Assembly (NCBI GenBank): GCA_009731375.1 | Contig: BJOX01000230.1 | Coordinates: 16,663-80,662, forward strand | Reading direction: 5' to 3' | Length of the DNA: 64,000 nt | From: Paulinella micropora | Taxonomy: Eukaryota; Cercozoa; Imbricatea; Euglyphida | In this document: piece after piece, positions 40,851 through 52,694 of the stretch | How positions within the stretch are numbered: the stretch's first letter is position 1 | Layout of the letters: each line of letters opens with the position of its first letter | Program-made: the position numbers and the translations under genes | Notes under the pieces: generated by a model | Databases searched by the model: none | Told to the model about the DNA's origin: nothing | Seen by the model: the letters and a program-made list of their open reading frames with translations, nothing else

Positions 40851-41046
40851 CAGTGGTCAAGTTCTACCATCTGGGCCCTGTCGCCAGCTCGATTCCCGTC
40901 GGTGCCACCAGTATTTCCATCGAACATACCGATCCGTCTGGACCAGTATTTTCATTGAACATACCGGCCCGTCTGGAAGTGTTGGAACTGCCCTTGCGGG
41001 GGTGTCATTAGAGCTTATCGTCAATTCTTCGTACTCCCCTCACGGG
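40851..41046 (+). repeat. tRNA-derived SINE, copy 2 (partial)
   Basis: Begins inside the A box (CAGTGGTCAAG) after the gap and matches copy 1 closely, with an internal duplication of about 35 bp around CAGTATTTTCATTGAACATA. Ends at the next gap. Confidence 0.75.
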
Positions 41047-41155
41047 NNNNNNNNNNNNNNNNNNNNNNNNNNNNNNNNNNNNNNNNNNNNNNNNNNNNNN
41101 NNNNNNNNNNNNNNNNNNNNNNNNNNNNNNNNNNNNNNNNNNNNNNNNNNNNNNN
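41047..41155. other. Assembly gap (109 N)
   Basis: Lies between SINE copy 2 and the (TAC)n array. Confidence 0.95.
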
Positions 41156-41199
<44 letters not shown>

Positions 41200-41275
41200 T
41201 TACTACTACTACTGCTGCTGCAAATACTACGACTACTACTACTGCTGCTGCTACTACTGCTACTACTAATACTAA

Positions 41276-41322
<47 letters not shown>

Positions 41323-41519
41323 TTGCTACTACTACTACTACTACTACTACGACTACTACTACTACTGCTACGGCTGCTGCTGCTGCTACTACTACAACTA
41401 CTCCGACTAGTACCACTACTGAATCTAAGCTTCTTTTCGTTTTTGTTTTGTGTATTTAAGTACTTACGTATGTATGCACGTATGTACGTACGTAAGTATG
41501 CACTCACTCCTGCTACTTA

Positions 41520-41613
<94 letters not shown>

Positions 41614-41765
41614 TGCTACTATACTACTATACTACTGCTACTATACTAGCACTACCATTACTAATACTAGTACTACTACCACCACGACTACTGCTACTAC
41701 CTACTACTTGCTACTTCTACTACTCTTACAACAACTACTTGCTACCTACTATTATTATTCACTAC

Positions 41766-41833
<68 letters not shown>

Positions 41834-41972
41834 GCTACTAGTAGTAGTAGTCTAGTAGTAGTAGTAGTAGTAGTAGTAGTACCACCACCTCTACTACTAC
41901 TGCTACTACTACTACTACTATACTACTTACTACTACTACTACTCCTACTACTACTACTACTACTACTACTAC

Positions 41973-42037
<65 letters not shown>

Positions 42038-42081
42038 TTACTACTATTACTATTACTATTTACTACCACTACTAGTACTGG

Positions 42082-42146
<65 letters not shown>

Positions 42147-42204
42147 TACTACTTTTACTACTACTACTATTACTATTACTATTTACTACCACTACTAGTA
42201 CTGG

Positions 42205-42251
<47 letters not shown>

Positions 42252-42269
42252 ACTACTTACTACTATTGT
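41156..42269. repeat. Large (TAC)n microsatellite array with AAT and TAG parts
   Basis: Mostly TAC triplets with TGC and TAT variants, a (TAG) stretch at 41837-41880, (AAT)n at 41970-42032, and a near-duplicate TTTACTACCACTACTAGTACTGG at about 42058 and 42181. A short unique piece at 41410-41517 carries CGTATGTACGTACGTA. The long open frames are repeat only. Confidence 0.95.
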
Positions 42270-42538
42270 TTAAGTGCATGGGGATGCCATATGGCAACAA
42301 AAATTGCCATATGGCAACCGCGTTTCAGTAGTCAGTTTTCAAAAAATTCTATCGCTTGAACCGGAGCTGTTTTTATTGAATAAAGTCAAAACCTTGAAGC
42401 AAAAGTGTACGGGAAGCGAGTGTGAAAATTTTAGGAAAAATCTTTGAGTTGAAGTTATTATTTTTTTTAATAGACGGGTGCCCTCATACTGCACTTTTTC
42501 CACGTGAACGTGCCACAAAATCATTTTTTAGCAGAAGC

Positions 42539-43040
42539 ATGGAGGTGGGTGACCCCCTATCCGTGGCTGTAGAGAAGCTGGGAAAGGCTTGTGCACGCCA
42601 AAAATTTGGCGATCCTCTCTACAAGGACATTAGTGCTTTGGGCGTTTTGAAGGAAAAAGAAACCAAGCACAAAAAAGCACTTGTTACCCTCCACTTTGAC
42701 AAGCAGGACTATTTTTTCTTTTCCAAGCTTTTGCGCCCCAGCCCGACCATGCCGTGTCAGACCTGCATTTCGTCAATGCTGCGGGAGAAGAGGTCAAAGG
42801 TGAGGTTTCAGATGAGGAGGAGGAACCCCCAAACCCTCAACCCGAAGTGAAAGATGCTGTTCCCCAGGAAGACGAAGACAGTGCTGAGAAAGAGGGAGGT
42901 GAAGAAGAAAACCTTCCCTCGTACAATCCGTGTCCATATTCACAAAAAGAAGTAGATGGGGAGACGGCCAAACTATTGGCCAATGATATGAAGTGGAACG
43001 TGGGTCCACATGTGGTGGATTGGGGAGCTGGTCGCCCTGC
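42539..43040 (+). pseudogene. piggyBac transposase, N-terminal part
   Basis: An ATG at 42539 opens MEVGDPLSVAVEKLGKACAR; the frame changes between 42700 and 42755 into SDLHFVNAAGEEVKGEVSDEEEE and an acidic, Pro-rich stretch ending in WNVGPHVVDWGAGRPA with a stop at 43042. Acidic N-termini are usual in piggyBac transposases. An intron could explain the frame change, but I cannot fix its ends. Confidence 0.5.
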
Positions 43041-43339
43041 ATAAGGCCAAGACCACCTTGGCACACGATGCGGGACCCTGCATGTAAGCTCTTTCACCCT
43101 TCTCCCCTCTGCGCTCTCACTTCAAAAAAAAAATCCAACCTCACATTCACCATGACTTTTTGAATGGTTGTCTTTTTGTTCTTTTTTTTGAATTTGTTGT
43201 CGTTTCAGGGAATTATAGTTACAAAGTCACACTTCTTGTCTGCTTTTGCTAACTTGTTTTCTCTCTTTTTCGTATGTCTCATTACAATACAATTTCAGGT
43301 TTTTTTTGCACCCCCCTGTCAATTTTTTTCCTCTTTCGT

Positions 43340-44095
43340 TCATAGGCACTTTCTTCACTTCTTGCCGCATGAAGCAGTTCATACCATCGTTCGCCTGACT
43401 AACGAGGAGCTGGAGAAGGAGCGAGAACCCCGTCTGCGGCAGGCACCTTTCAGGAGTTTTTAGTCTTCATTGGGCTCCTTATCAAAATCTCTCTGGAATA
43501 GGCTAAAATAATTAGTAGATGAGTTTGGGGTCACTACTGCTACTACTTTGCGCCTAACAAAACCATGGTGGGGGAGTGGTCGAATTGTTGTTGGTGATTC
43601 GTGGTTTGCTTCTGTTAAGACAACCACTGAAGTGAAGAAGAGGGGGTTAGATTTTGTAGGCCAGGTGAAGACTGCGCATTCAGGGTTTCCTAAAATGCTT
43701 TTGTGGAGTCAGAGGGGTCCTAAGAAAGGCGATTTAGCTTCAGCCACATGCATGCATGAGAGGGTGGAGCTGCTTGCAATCAATCAAAACGATCACAACC
43801 AGCAGCAAATTATCGCAACTTGCTCCACAACTTTGCATGGCAAACCCAGAGAGGCCCGTTTTAGTGTCAATGATCCTCGGGTTCCGCGCTGTGAGGCTGT
43901 GGCCCTTTATTATTCAGCATTTAATGCAGTTGATGTATTCAATGCCGTGCGCCACGGGTCCTCTTCCCTCAATCTCACCCTTGGAATGCAGGATTGGAAG
44001 AGGGCCGATTTCATGATTTTGCTTGATTTCATTATCACGAATGCCTACAAACATTTTATTTTTTTTAGTCAGTCTGTTTTGTCCAAGTATGTAGC
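43340..44095 (+). pseudogene. piggyBac transposase, core, internally deleted
   Basis: 43340-43495 encodes HFLPHEAVHTIVRLTNEELE and, after a frame change, EFLVFIGLLIKISLE, the N-terminal part of the DDE_Tnp_1_7 domain. It is followed within 25 bp by VDEFGVTTATTLRLTKPWW, which belongs some 200 residues later; the region holding the first catalytic Asp is missing. From 43548 the core continues: GRIVVGDSWFASVKT (second Asp), GQVKTAHSGFPK, and AVDVFNAVRHGS (third Asp). It stops at the gap. With the first Asp absent the enzyme cannot work; the element would need a helper. Confidence 0.85.
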
Positions 44096-44680
44096 NNNNN
44101 NNNNNNNNNNNNNNNNNNNNNNNNNNNNNNNNNNNNNNNNNNNNNNNNNNNNNNNNNNNNNNNNNNNNNNNNNNNNNNNNNNNNNNNNNNNNNNNNNNNN
44201 NNNNNNNNNNNNNNNNNNNNNNNNNNNNNNNNNNNNNNNNNNNNNNNNNNNNNNNNNNNNNNNNNNNNNNNNNNNNNNNNNNNNNNNNNNNNNNNNNNNN
44301 NNNNNNNNNNNNNNNNNNNNNNNNNNNNNNNNNNNNNNNNNNNNNNNNNNNNNNNNNNNNNNNNNNNNNNNNNNNNNNNNNNNNNNNNNNNNNNNNNNNN
44401 NNNNNNNNNNNNNNNNNNNNNNNNNNNNNNNNNNNNNNNNNNNNNNNNNNNNNNNNNNNNNNNNNNNNNNNNNNNNNNNNNNNNNNNNNNNNNNNNNNNN
44501 NNNNNNNNNNNNNNNNNNNNNNNNNNNNNNNNNNNNNNNNNNNNNNNNNNNNNNNNNNNNNNNNNNNNNNNNNNNNNNNNNNNNNNNNNNNNNNNNNNNN
44601 NNNNNNNNNNNNNNNNNNNNNNNNNNNNNNNNNNNNNNNNNNNNNNNNNNNNNNNNNNNNNNNNNNNNNNNNNNNNNNNN
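44096..44680. other. Assembly gap (585 N)
   Basis: Covers the C-terminal transposase region of the piggyBac element. Confidence 0.95.
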
Positions 44681-44745
44681 TTTTTTCTTCTGAAGTATTT
44701 GAAATCAGGTTGTCACATGGCAACCATGCACATGCACTTAAACAC

Positions 44746-44748
44746 TAT

Positions 44749-44821
<73 letters not shown>

Positions 44822-44828
44822 GCTACTG

Positions 44829-44870
<42 letters not shown>

Positions 44871-44887
44871 GCACTACTACTAATATT
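44746..44887. repeat. (TAC)n microsatellite
   Basis: TAC triplets with a few TGC variants. It continues the array that was split by the piggyBac insertion. Confidence 0.95.
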
Positions 44888-47067
44888 TAATTGCTTTGAA
44901 TCGTGATGCAATGTGACTGTTTTTTTTTTTCAATCTTTAACGATTAATGTAAAATTTAAACTCATGCTGAGATTCAGTATTAAAATGATAAAAGTTTTTT
45001 ATTTATTGATTTATTTTTTAGTATAATTGCTTGCGTAAATTTAAACTGTGACCCGTGAGTTCACAACGTAAAAGTCAAGTGACTATGATAAATCAATTAT
45101 TAATATTCAAAATAAATTAAAATATATGTTTTCCGTGATTATTTAAATAAATTAGAAAGTAAACGCTGCAGGATTTATTTTGTTTCGGCCACGTATGTAT
45201 TATTGACTTAGTGAAATTATGAGTGGCCGGGCAAGTGTCACTAAATTTCAAGCACTGGTGCCACCCGCACAATTGTGCTGTATGATGTAGCACAACTTGA
45301 TTTAAATTTGATTTTTTATTAATTTATGATGTAATTCAACTTGGTGCGTTGAAATCACAGTAAAAATCCAGCAAATAAGTGGCAAATAAACAATAAAAAT
45401 ACTTGCCACTTTTTGCCACACTTTTGCTGATCTAGTGATCCTGGCAACTTGAAAAACGTTTAAAATTGATTTTTATTACTTGCATATGCTGTTTCTACAT
45501 AAATAATCAAAATAAGCATATAAAACTTACCGGAATGTGCCACTTACATATTTTTAGTAGTTGCCGTGGCAAAAGGTGGCAAAAGGGACAAGTCCTTTTA
45601 GCCGGTATGAATGTTTTAATAATATCATCCAATTTCATTTCAGCAATTTGAAAAATAGCCACTCCCCTAAGCAAAGAAAGAAGGAAAGGTAGTGGAGGAG
45701 TGTAGGAAAGGAGTTGGGGAGGTGTTAGAAGCTTGAAATGCACAGAAACAGCAGTGAAATCTTGCATAGAGTCCCACAAAGCGGCACGGCAAGACACTCG
45801 TTGTGTGTACAATTTTGACACCTCAAGCAGTGTGTTTGGAGTGTGTAGGGGGCATAGAAAGTGTACTCAGTGGGGCAGGAACATTAGGGTGCTCACGAGT
45901 TAGATTGTCGACACATTGTCGAGTCAGAGGATTGCTTAACAGACACATACAAGGAGAGTCAAAACACCCTCCTATCAGTTCGATAATTCTGGCAACACTC
46001 CTACACTTATACCTACACATACTGCTCACGAGGAGAATAGCCAACAATTAAACACTCTAACTCTTGTTTGTACTGCCACAAACACGTAGCACACACAAAC
46101 GTTGTTGACACGTCAAAACGTGCAAAGAGGCAGAAGAAAAACAAACAAACGACACACATACAGAAACCTATTTCTTTGGCATAAAACCTGTTTATACAAA
46201 CAACACCCATCCCACACCAAAGAAGGTAGCCATCTCTCAAAGGTGTGGTAGGCCAGTCTATTAAGACATAGGTCGGGGGAATTGAGTGTAGATTGAAGAC
46301 AGGGAGGCTAGAAAGGAGTGTGTTTTGAGAACGATTATTATTTTTGTTCGCAAACATCGAAACGCACACCCCACATCACACTCAAACACTCCAACCGTGT
46401 TGTGTGGTGTCATATAGGTCAGCAAGGACAAGAACTCAGATACCGAGTGGCTTTCAAGACAATCGTCAACAAGTGTGTGAAGAGTCTACAGCACTCGGTA
46501 CATACACACACAAAGACATACACGACAACACGCACTCACAAACCTACCTCCCACAATCAGAAAAGACAAACGAAGGTTGTTCTTTGAGTTGGAAAAGACA
46601 CCTTTTTGAATAAGGAAAGCAATAAGGTGATTAATTGGGCAGAGCCCAGAAGGAATCATTGAAAAATTTTTTGTACTTTTTCTGTTGTGTCATCAGAAAG
46701 GTTGTTACAGAGTTGCAGGAAATTTGTTGTGTACTGCCAGGGTGCACACGTACGCATCGTCTGGCTTGGCAGAAGGAGCAGCAAGGCTTCCCCCTACAGA
46801 GGGGGAGGGTGAGTCCACCAAACCTTTGACTGTTATCTGTTGATTGTTGTGTTGGGTGTGAGTCGTTTGTTGTGTTGTGTAACATCGTGCTTGACACAGG
46901 CATTGACGACACAGTGAACAGAACACACGACAACAAAAACAAACACAGCAGCACACTCACACACACAAGAGAACATACGACTCTGCTCGTCTCAACCCCT
47001 CAGGGGCACAATGAAAATTGCGTGGATAGGCTCTACAACGAGATCATCCACCGCAATAAGACTAGAC
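44888..47067. other. AT-rich then mixed sequence, no supported gene
   Basis: 44.9-45.5 kb is AT-rich with no coding signal. 45.5-47.0 kb has many ACACAC and CAAC tracts and short open frames on both strands without recognisable motifs. It may be the 5' part of the retroelement whose LTR is at 48.04 kb. Confidence 0.35.
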
Positions 47068-47276
47068 ATGTCTGAGGACGCAGACAGTAACGACACGCCC
47101 GCCACAGGCGGCGGTTTTATCACTCCTGCAAGAGAAGGAAGCAGAGCACAGGAGGATTCTGTCGCTCCCCATGGAGAGGGCCCGACAATGGGCTGGTAAT
47201 TCGGGCTCGTGCGATTCAGACGAAGGTAGTGCTTGACCGATACTGAGGCCCAGCAGAGGGATGGCGAAGCAACCCT

Positions 47277-48059
47277 GTGGAAGAAAAGGAACAGGGGACA
47301 AACCTAAATGACAACTCGGTGCATCTTTTCCCGAACAATGTATACGAGGAGGCGGCTTGGTACAGATGCATGTTCAAGAAAGGCACAACGCAAGGGGCTA
47401 TTGGACTAATGCATCAGTACAATCAGAGTCTTACTGCAAATGGTACCAGTATCATACACCATATCATGGACCTCTACAGGGTTTTAGCAACAGTGCGTGA
47501 CTCCTTATTAGACGAAGCGTGGCAGATAAACCACCAAAGGTATCAAGCTTTGCTGAATACCTTATTCGTCGAGAAAAAGGATCTGCAACCCTCTCTCACT
47601 TTCCTCCCTTTCACACAGGACCCAGATAAAGAACTAGCCATAGACACAAAGTGACTCAACTTGGCAGGGTTGCTGGTTTTTATCTCGGAGATACAAGCTT
47701 GGAATATAGTATCGGCACGAAACTTAGGGGCTGCGGTTGCAATTTGGAACCTCACCCTAACAGAGCACAAGAGCTGGAAACGACAGCTTCTCCCCTCAGA
47801 TGACTACTCAACAGCAGCTGCCCAAGCCCTGGACACCCTTAACGAGCTGTTTGATACGTACAACGGTGATGAAGATGCAAAACTTAGCGGTCAGCCAAGC
47901 TACTCAATGGGTTGTCTCCACAGGAGCCGATCACCCATGAGGAAACAGACCCGGAAAGTGCTCTCTCATTCGACAATATTTACCAATCTACCACTATTAG
48001 CTACTGTTCCCACACAAGACGGGGAGGGGGCCCCGGGGATTGTAGGCGCAGATATGTGA
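47277..48059 (+). pseudogene. Retroelement internal ORF with one in-frame stop, unknown
   Basis: Two ORFs in the same frame are separated by a single TGA at 47652-47654; together they give about 260 residues, helical and mixed-charge (GLMHQYNQSLTANGTSIIHH, IMDLYRVLATVRDSLLDE, TAAAQALDTLNELFDTYN). The reading ends a few codons inside the LTR that begins at 48041, typical for the last ORF of an LTR element. No gag or pol motif is recognised. An ATG at 47068 (MSEDADSNDTPATGGG) in another frame could be an earlier piece. Confidence 0.4.
48021..48040 (+). other. Polypurine tract-like sequence
   Basis: G-rich GGGGAGGGGGCCCCGGGGAT directly before the LTR start TGTAGGCGCAGATA. The element at 54.25 kb has a similar tract in the same position, so this marks a 3' LTR. 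Confidence 0.6.
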
Positions 48060-48396
48060 ATGATGTATAGAAGAGCTATATCTATTTAAAATGTAGTTAT
48101 ATCTGTTTTTATTTATATACTGTTGAGCTGGTTGAAAACGATAATATTACTATTCATAACAGATACTACTTCTTTAAGCAGTATAATATTATCGTTAGGG
48201 GTGACACTGGGAAATGCTTCTCTTTTTCCTTTTTGTTGCTTGGCTCTGACAGTCTCCTACATTTTCCGTCATACTAGTTTCCTCTCTTTGCAGAGGAGGA
48301 AGATTATGTTATTTTCAGAGTGCTGTGGAATTGGAAGTATAAATACACCTGCTTGCAATAAATAATATCTTTTAATTATAACACATAGAATTTCCA
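48041..48396 (+). repeat. LTR of a retroelement (3' LTR, + orientation)
   Basis: Starts TGTAGGCGCAGATA and ends at about TTTCCA. Contains TATAAATA near 48339 and AATAAATAATATC near 48357, as expected for U3 and R. A conserved block (TTTCCTCTCTTTGCAGAGGA, about 48269-48300) and both termini match the minus-oriented LTR at 53654-54246. A solo or terminal LTR of a related element. Confidence 0.75.
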
Positions 48397-49150
48397 CCGG
48401 TACTTGTATTTTACGTAATGTGTTTGAAGACATCAGTTCCGGAAAATATGTCATAAAAATCACCTGCTCGAGCTAAAATTGCAAAACTAAACTGTTTTTC
48501 GATTGCTTGAACTGTTTTCATGAGGATTTTTCACGTTTACCCCGGTTAAAACAGAAAATTTTAATGCATTATAATTACAGATATTTTTTTCCCCAATTGC
48601 TGTACGTTGGCAGGTTCAAGTATTACGTCTGCAACCGAACACGCTATTTTCTTCTGAAATGTTTACAGCAGCAGTCTCCAACATCAAGGAGACACTAGCC
48701 AAAACCTCAACTCAGATCAAGCAAGATCAAGGGTCGAACCAATCTTCACGACCCAACCCCCGCGAAACGTCCGCAATAATCACTGAATTTTCGCTATTTT
48801 AGCAGGACCGGACGGTCAGTTTTCTGGACTAGGTCGTCTGGATTTTCTTGTAACCGCTACACGGATATTTTTGCCAAAAAAAGCCGAAATCTAATTTCAA
48901 TTGAGTTGTGAAAGCAGGTGGTCGTAGGGTTCCTAGTCTATTGTCCGTGTTTGGATTTTACTATTTGCACAGTTTGGCAGGCTCCACAGTCAATGGAGCA
49001 TCTTATTTTCAAAAGAAGAAAGATAAAGGCTCAATTTCTCAGGAGAAAAATTGAAATTCTTCCATAACGAACTCTCTCATGATAGTCTTGAGATATCATA
49101 TCTTTTTATCTATCAATCTACCTGCCTACCTATCTATCTACTTACCTACT
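48397..49150. other. No gene seen
   Basis: Unique sequence without a supported ORF or repeat; AT-rich. Confidence 0.4.
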
Positions 49151-49154
49151 CATC

Positions 49155-49378
49155 TACCTATCTTTCTAATCTAATCTAATCTAATCTAATAGCTCTAATC
49201 TAATCTAATCTAATCTAATCTAATCTAATCTAATCTAATCTAATCTAATCTAATCTAATCTAATCTAATCTAATCTAATCTAATCTAATCTAATCTAATC
49301 TAATCTAATCTAGTCTAATCTAATCTAATCTAATCTANNNNNNNNNNCTAGTCTTAGTCTTAGTCTTAGTCTTAGTCC
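49155..49378. repeat. (CTAAT)n pentamer and (CTTAGT)n hexamer array with gap
   Basis: About 36 CTAAT units, a 10-N gap at 49338-49347, then CTTAGT units. The motif change coincides with the gap, so the join is uncertain. Confidence 0.9.
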
Positions 49379-49559
49379 GCGACTCTCTCCATATCTGCAC
49401 ATAGCAGAGTTCATATCGCACAACTGTCCATCTTTGATGTGAGTGCTTGCACGTATTCGAGTGTAAGTTGGTTTTTAGACCGCAGCACATTCGCCATGTT
49501 TTCCTTTGTAAAATGGTTGGGGTATCTACATATGTTAGTAGACTTTCGAATCATGAGAT

Positions 49560-50166
49560 CTCTCAAAATTTCTTTCTTTCCTTCCATCCTTTTCTTCCTT
49601 CCTTTCTTTCTTTTCTTTCTTTCCTTTCTTTCCTTCCTTTTTTCTTTCCTTTCCTCTTTCTTTCTTTGCTTTATTTCTTTCTTCGCTTTCTTTTTCTTTT
49701 CTTCCCTTTCTTTCTTTCTTTCTTTCTTTTTCTTTCTTTTTCTTCCTTCCTTCCTTTCCTTTCCTTTCCTTTCCTTTCCTTTCCTTCCTTCCTTCCTTCC
49801 TTCTTTCTTTCTTTCTTTCCACTGAACACTTTTAATTATTGAAGAACGCGCTTGCTTCGTAGAGCTGAAAAGGAAGCGTGTTTCTTTCTTTCTTTCTTTC
49901 TTTCTTTTCCTTCTTTCTTTCTTTCTTTCTTTCCTTCTTTTTTCCCTTCCTCCCTTTCTCTCTTTCTCTATTAATGAAACAACCTGCCGGTGTTCGGCTG
50001 CCATGAACACACTTGCTTTCTCTTTCTTTCTTTCTTTCTTTCTTTCTTTTCTTTTTCTTTTTCTTTCTTTTCTTTTTTTCTTTTTTTCTTTTTTTCTTTC
50101 TTTCTTTCTTTCTATCTTTCTTTCTTGCTTGCTTGCTTGCTTGCTTTCTTGCTGGCTTTTTTTTCA
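49560..50166. repeat. (CTTT)n/(CCTT)n pyrimidine tracts
   Basis: Long tracts of CTTT and TTCC repeats at 49560-49820, 49876-49965 and 50025-50165, with short unique spacers. They lie just upstream of the coiled-coil gene and may be an intron or 5' flank of it. Confidence 0.9.
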
Positions 50167-50309
50167 TCTCTCTCTCTCTCATATGTCAACAAAGTTGTGT
50201 CGTCTACATAAAATTAGTATCAAATGAATTTACACATGAAAATTTTGTAATATTATATACACAAAACTCTACTAATGTGTCAGGTGTTGGTCAGGCTAGG
50301 ACCAGTCAG

Positions 50310-50520
50310 ATGGCTATGGACGACACACACCACGAGTACCACACACCGGACCGCAGCGCGCTTGCACAGAAGGATGTGGAAAAAGTGCGGCGCAGACAAG
50401 AGGAGATCGAGGCCAAGAAGCAAGCGGAATACAGAGCCAAGCAAGAGCAGGCAAAGCAGACGAGATTGGCGGCGCACGAGGTGATCGAGCGGGTGAAGCA
50501 GGAGAAGGAGGCCCGCGAGG

Positions 50521-50613
<93 letters not shown>

Positions 50614-50718
50614 TCTATCTATCTATCTATCTATCTATCTATTTATCTATCTACCTATCTATCCTATCTGTCTATCTATCTATCTGTCTGTCTGTCTACT
50701 ACTGTCTGTCTGTCTGTG

Positions 50719-50763
<45 letters not shown>

Positions 50764-50859
50764 ATCTACCTAGCTATCTACCTGCCTACATATCTACCTG
50801 CCTACATATCTACCTACCTACCTACCTACCTACCTACCTACCTATCTATTTATCTATCG

Positions 50860-50892
<33 letters not shown>

Positions 50893-50919
50893 ACTATCTA
50901 TCTATCTATCTATCTATCC

Positions 50920-50969
<50 letters not shown>

Positions 50970-51640
50970 AGGAGGAGCTGTACCAGATGTCGCTGGCAGC
51001 GGAAGAGAAACGCCGCGAGGTATATACCGAAACAGACATTCATACGAAACAGACGTTCAAACATACATACATACATACATACATACATACATGCATACAT
51101 ACATACATACATACATGCATGCATGCATACATACATACATACATGCATACATATATACATACATATACATACATAACTACATGCATGCATACATACATAC
51201 ATGCATACATAACACTTATGTATGTATGCATGTCAAGGCGGTGAAGGCGGTGGAAGAGGCCCGCAAGATTCCGCCCAAGGAACGAGAAAAAAAGCGCAAG
51301 GAAATGGAAGAGAGGGCCAAGGCACGCAAGGCAGAGGTGGAGAAAGAGGCTGTGCTGCTGCGAGAACAGGAGGCGGAGAATCTGGAGGCACGACGTCTAG
51401 AGGCGATCGAGAGGAAGAAGAAGGAGGAGGAGAAGAAGCGGAAGGAGTTTGTGATTGCGGAGCGAAGAGAGCGCGAGTCGTTGAAGGCGAAGAAGGAGGC
51501 GAAGGAGGCGATGGAGAACGAGATCATGACCAGGAGGTGGGAGGAGCAGAGGGAGAAGATATTAGAGGAAAAGCAGGCGAAGGCGAATGCAAAATCGCCT
51601 CCCAAGAGCCATGCGACAGAGCACCAGGTTTCTATCTATC

Positions 51641-51680
<40 letters not shown>

Positions 51681-51795
51681 ATCTATCTATCTTATCTATC
51701 CTATCTATCTTATCTATCTATCTATCTATCTATCTATCTGTCTATCTATCTATCTATCTCTATCTATCTATCTATCTATCTATCTATTTATCTAT

Positions 51796-51859
<64 letters not shown>

Positions 51860-51993
51860 TTATCTATCTATCTGTCTGTCTATCTATCTATCTATCTATC
51901 TATATATCTATCTATCTATCTATCTATCTGTCTATCTATCTATCTGTGTCTGTCTGTCTGTCTGTCTGACTGACTGACTGACTGTCTGTCTAC

Positions 51994-52055
<62 letters not shown>

Positions 52056-52056
52056 G

Positions 52057-52088
<32 letters not shown>

Positions 52089-52121
52089 GCTAGCTAGCTA
52101 GCTAGCTAGCTAGCTATCTAG

Positions 52122-52192
<71 letters not shown>

Positions 52193-52316
52193 GGTGAAGT
52201 CTGCTTTGCAGAGGAAGAAGGAGATGGAGGTACATACATACATACATACATACATACATAAATACATACATACGTACGTACATACATGCATACGTGCATA
52301 CATACATACATACATA

Positions 52317-52369
<53 letters not shown>

Positions 52370-52663
52370 TTCATACATACAGCGCGCGGCGGAGGAGCGC
52401 TTGGAGGCGGTGCGTGAGAAAGAGGCGGCAAAGCGCGAGGCGGCCGAGGTATGTATGTTTGCATCAGTATATGTATGTATGGATGGATGGATGGATGGAT
52501 GGTAATTATGGATGGATGGATGGATGGGTGCATGTATGTAATGTATGTATGTATGTATGTATGTAATGTAATGCCATGTAATGTAATGTAATGTTATGTA
52601 ATGTAATGTAACGTGGATGTGGATGTGGATGTGGATGTGGATGTGGGTATGGGTATGGGTGGG

Positions 52664-52694
<31 letters not shown>

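Larger units (their letters stand above)
42270..44741 (+). mobile_element. piggyBac element with TTAA target duplication
   Basis: TTAA at 42270-42273 and 44738-44741 bound the element. Just inside, both ends start GTGCATG (on opposite strands), followed by copies of a GTTGCCATATGGCAAC-like palindrome (two on the left, one diverged on the right). The element sits within a (TAC)n array on both sides. It encodes a piggyBac-type transposase, internally deleted, and contains a 585-N gap at 44096-44680. Both ends agree with known piggyBac insertion specificity. Confidence 0.85.

Noticed and set aside
41450-42331. 293-residue Tyr/Thr/Leu ORF
   Set aside because: Translation of the TAC array; ends in the piggyBac terminus.
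43914-44723. Long ORF across the 585-N gap
   Set aside because: It consists mostly of undefined residues from N bases.
46635-46829. Small Cys-containing ORF (CCVLPGCTRTHR)
   Set aside because: Too short, no family match, and no supporting splice sites or neighbours.
49155-49378. Possible telomere or CRISPR-like repeat array
   Set aside because: The units are plain CTAAT pentamers and CTTAGT hexamers without spacers, next to ordinary sequence on both sides.
49411-50227. Lys/Arg/Glu or Phe/Leu/Ser-rich ORFs on both strands
   Set aside because: Encoded by CTTT/CCTT pyrimidine tracts.
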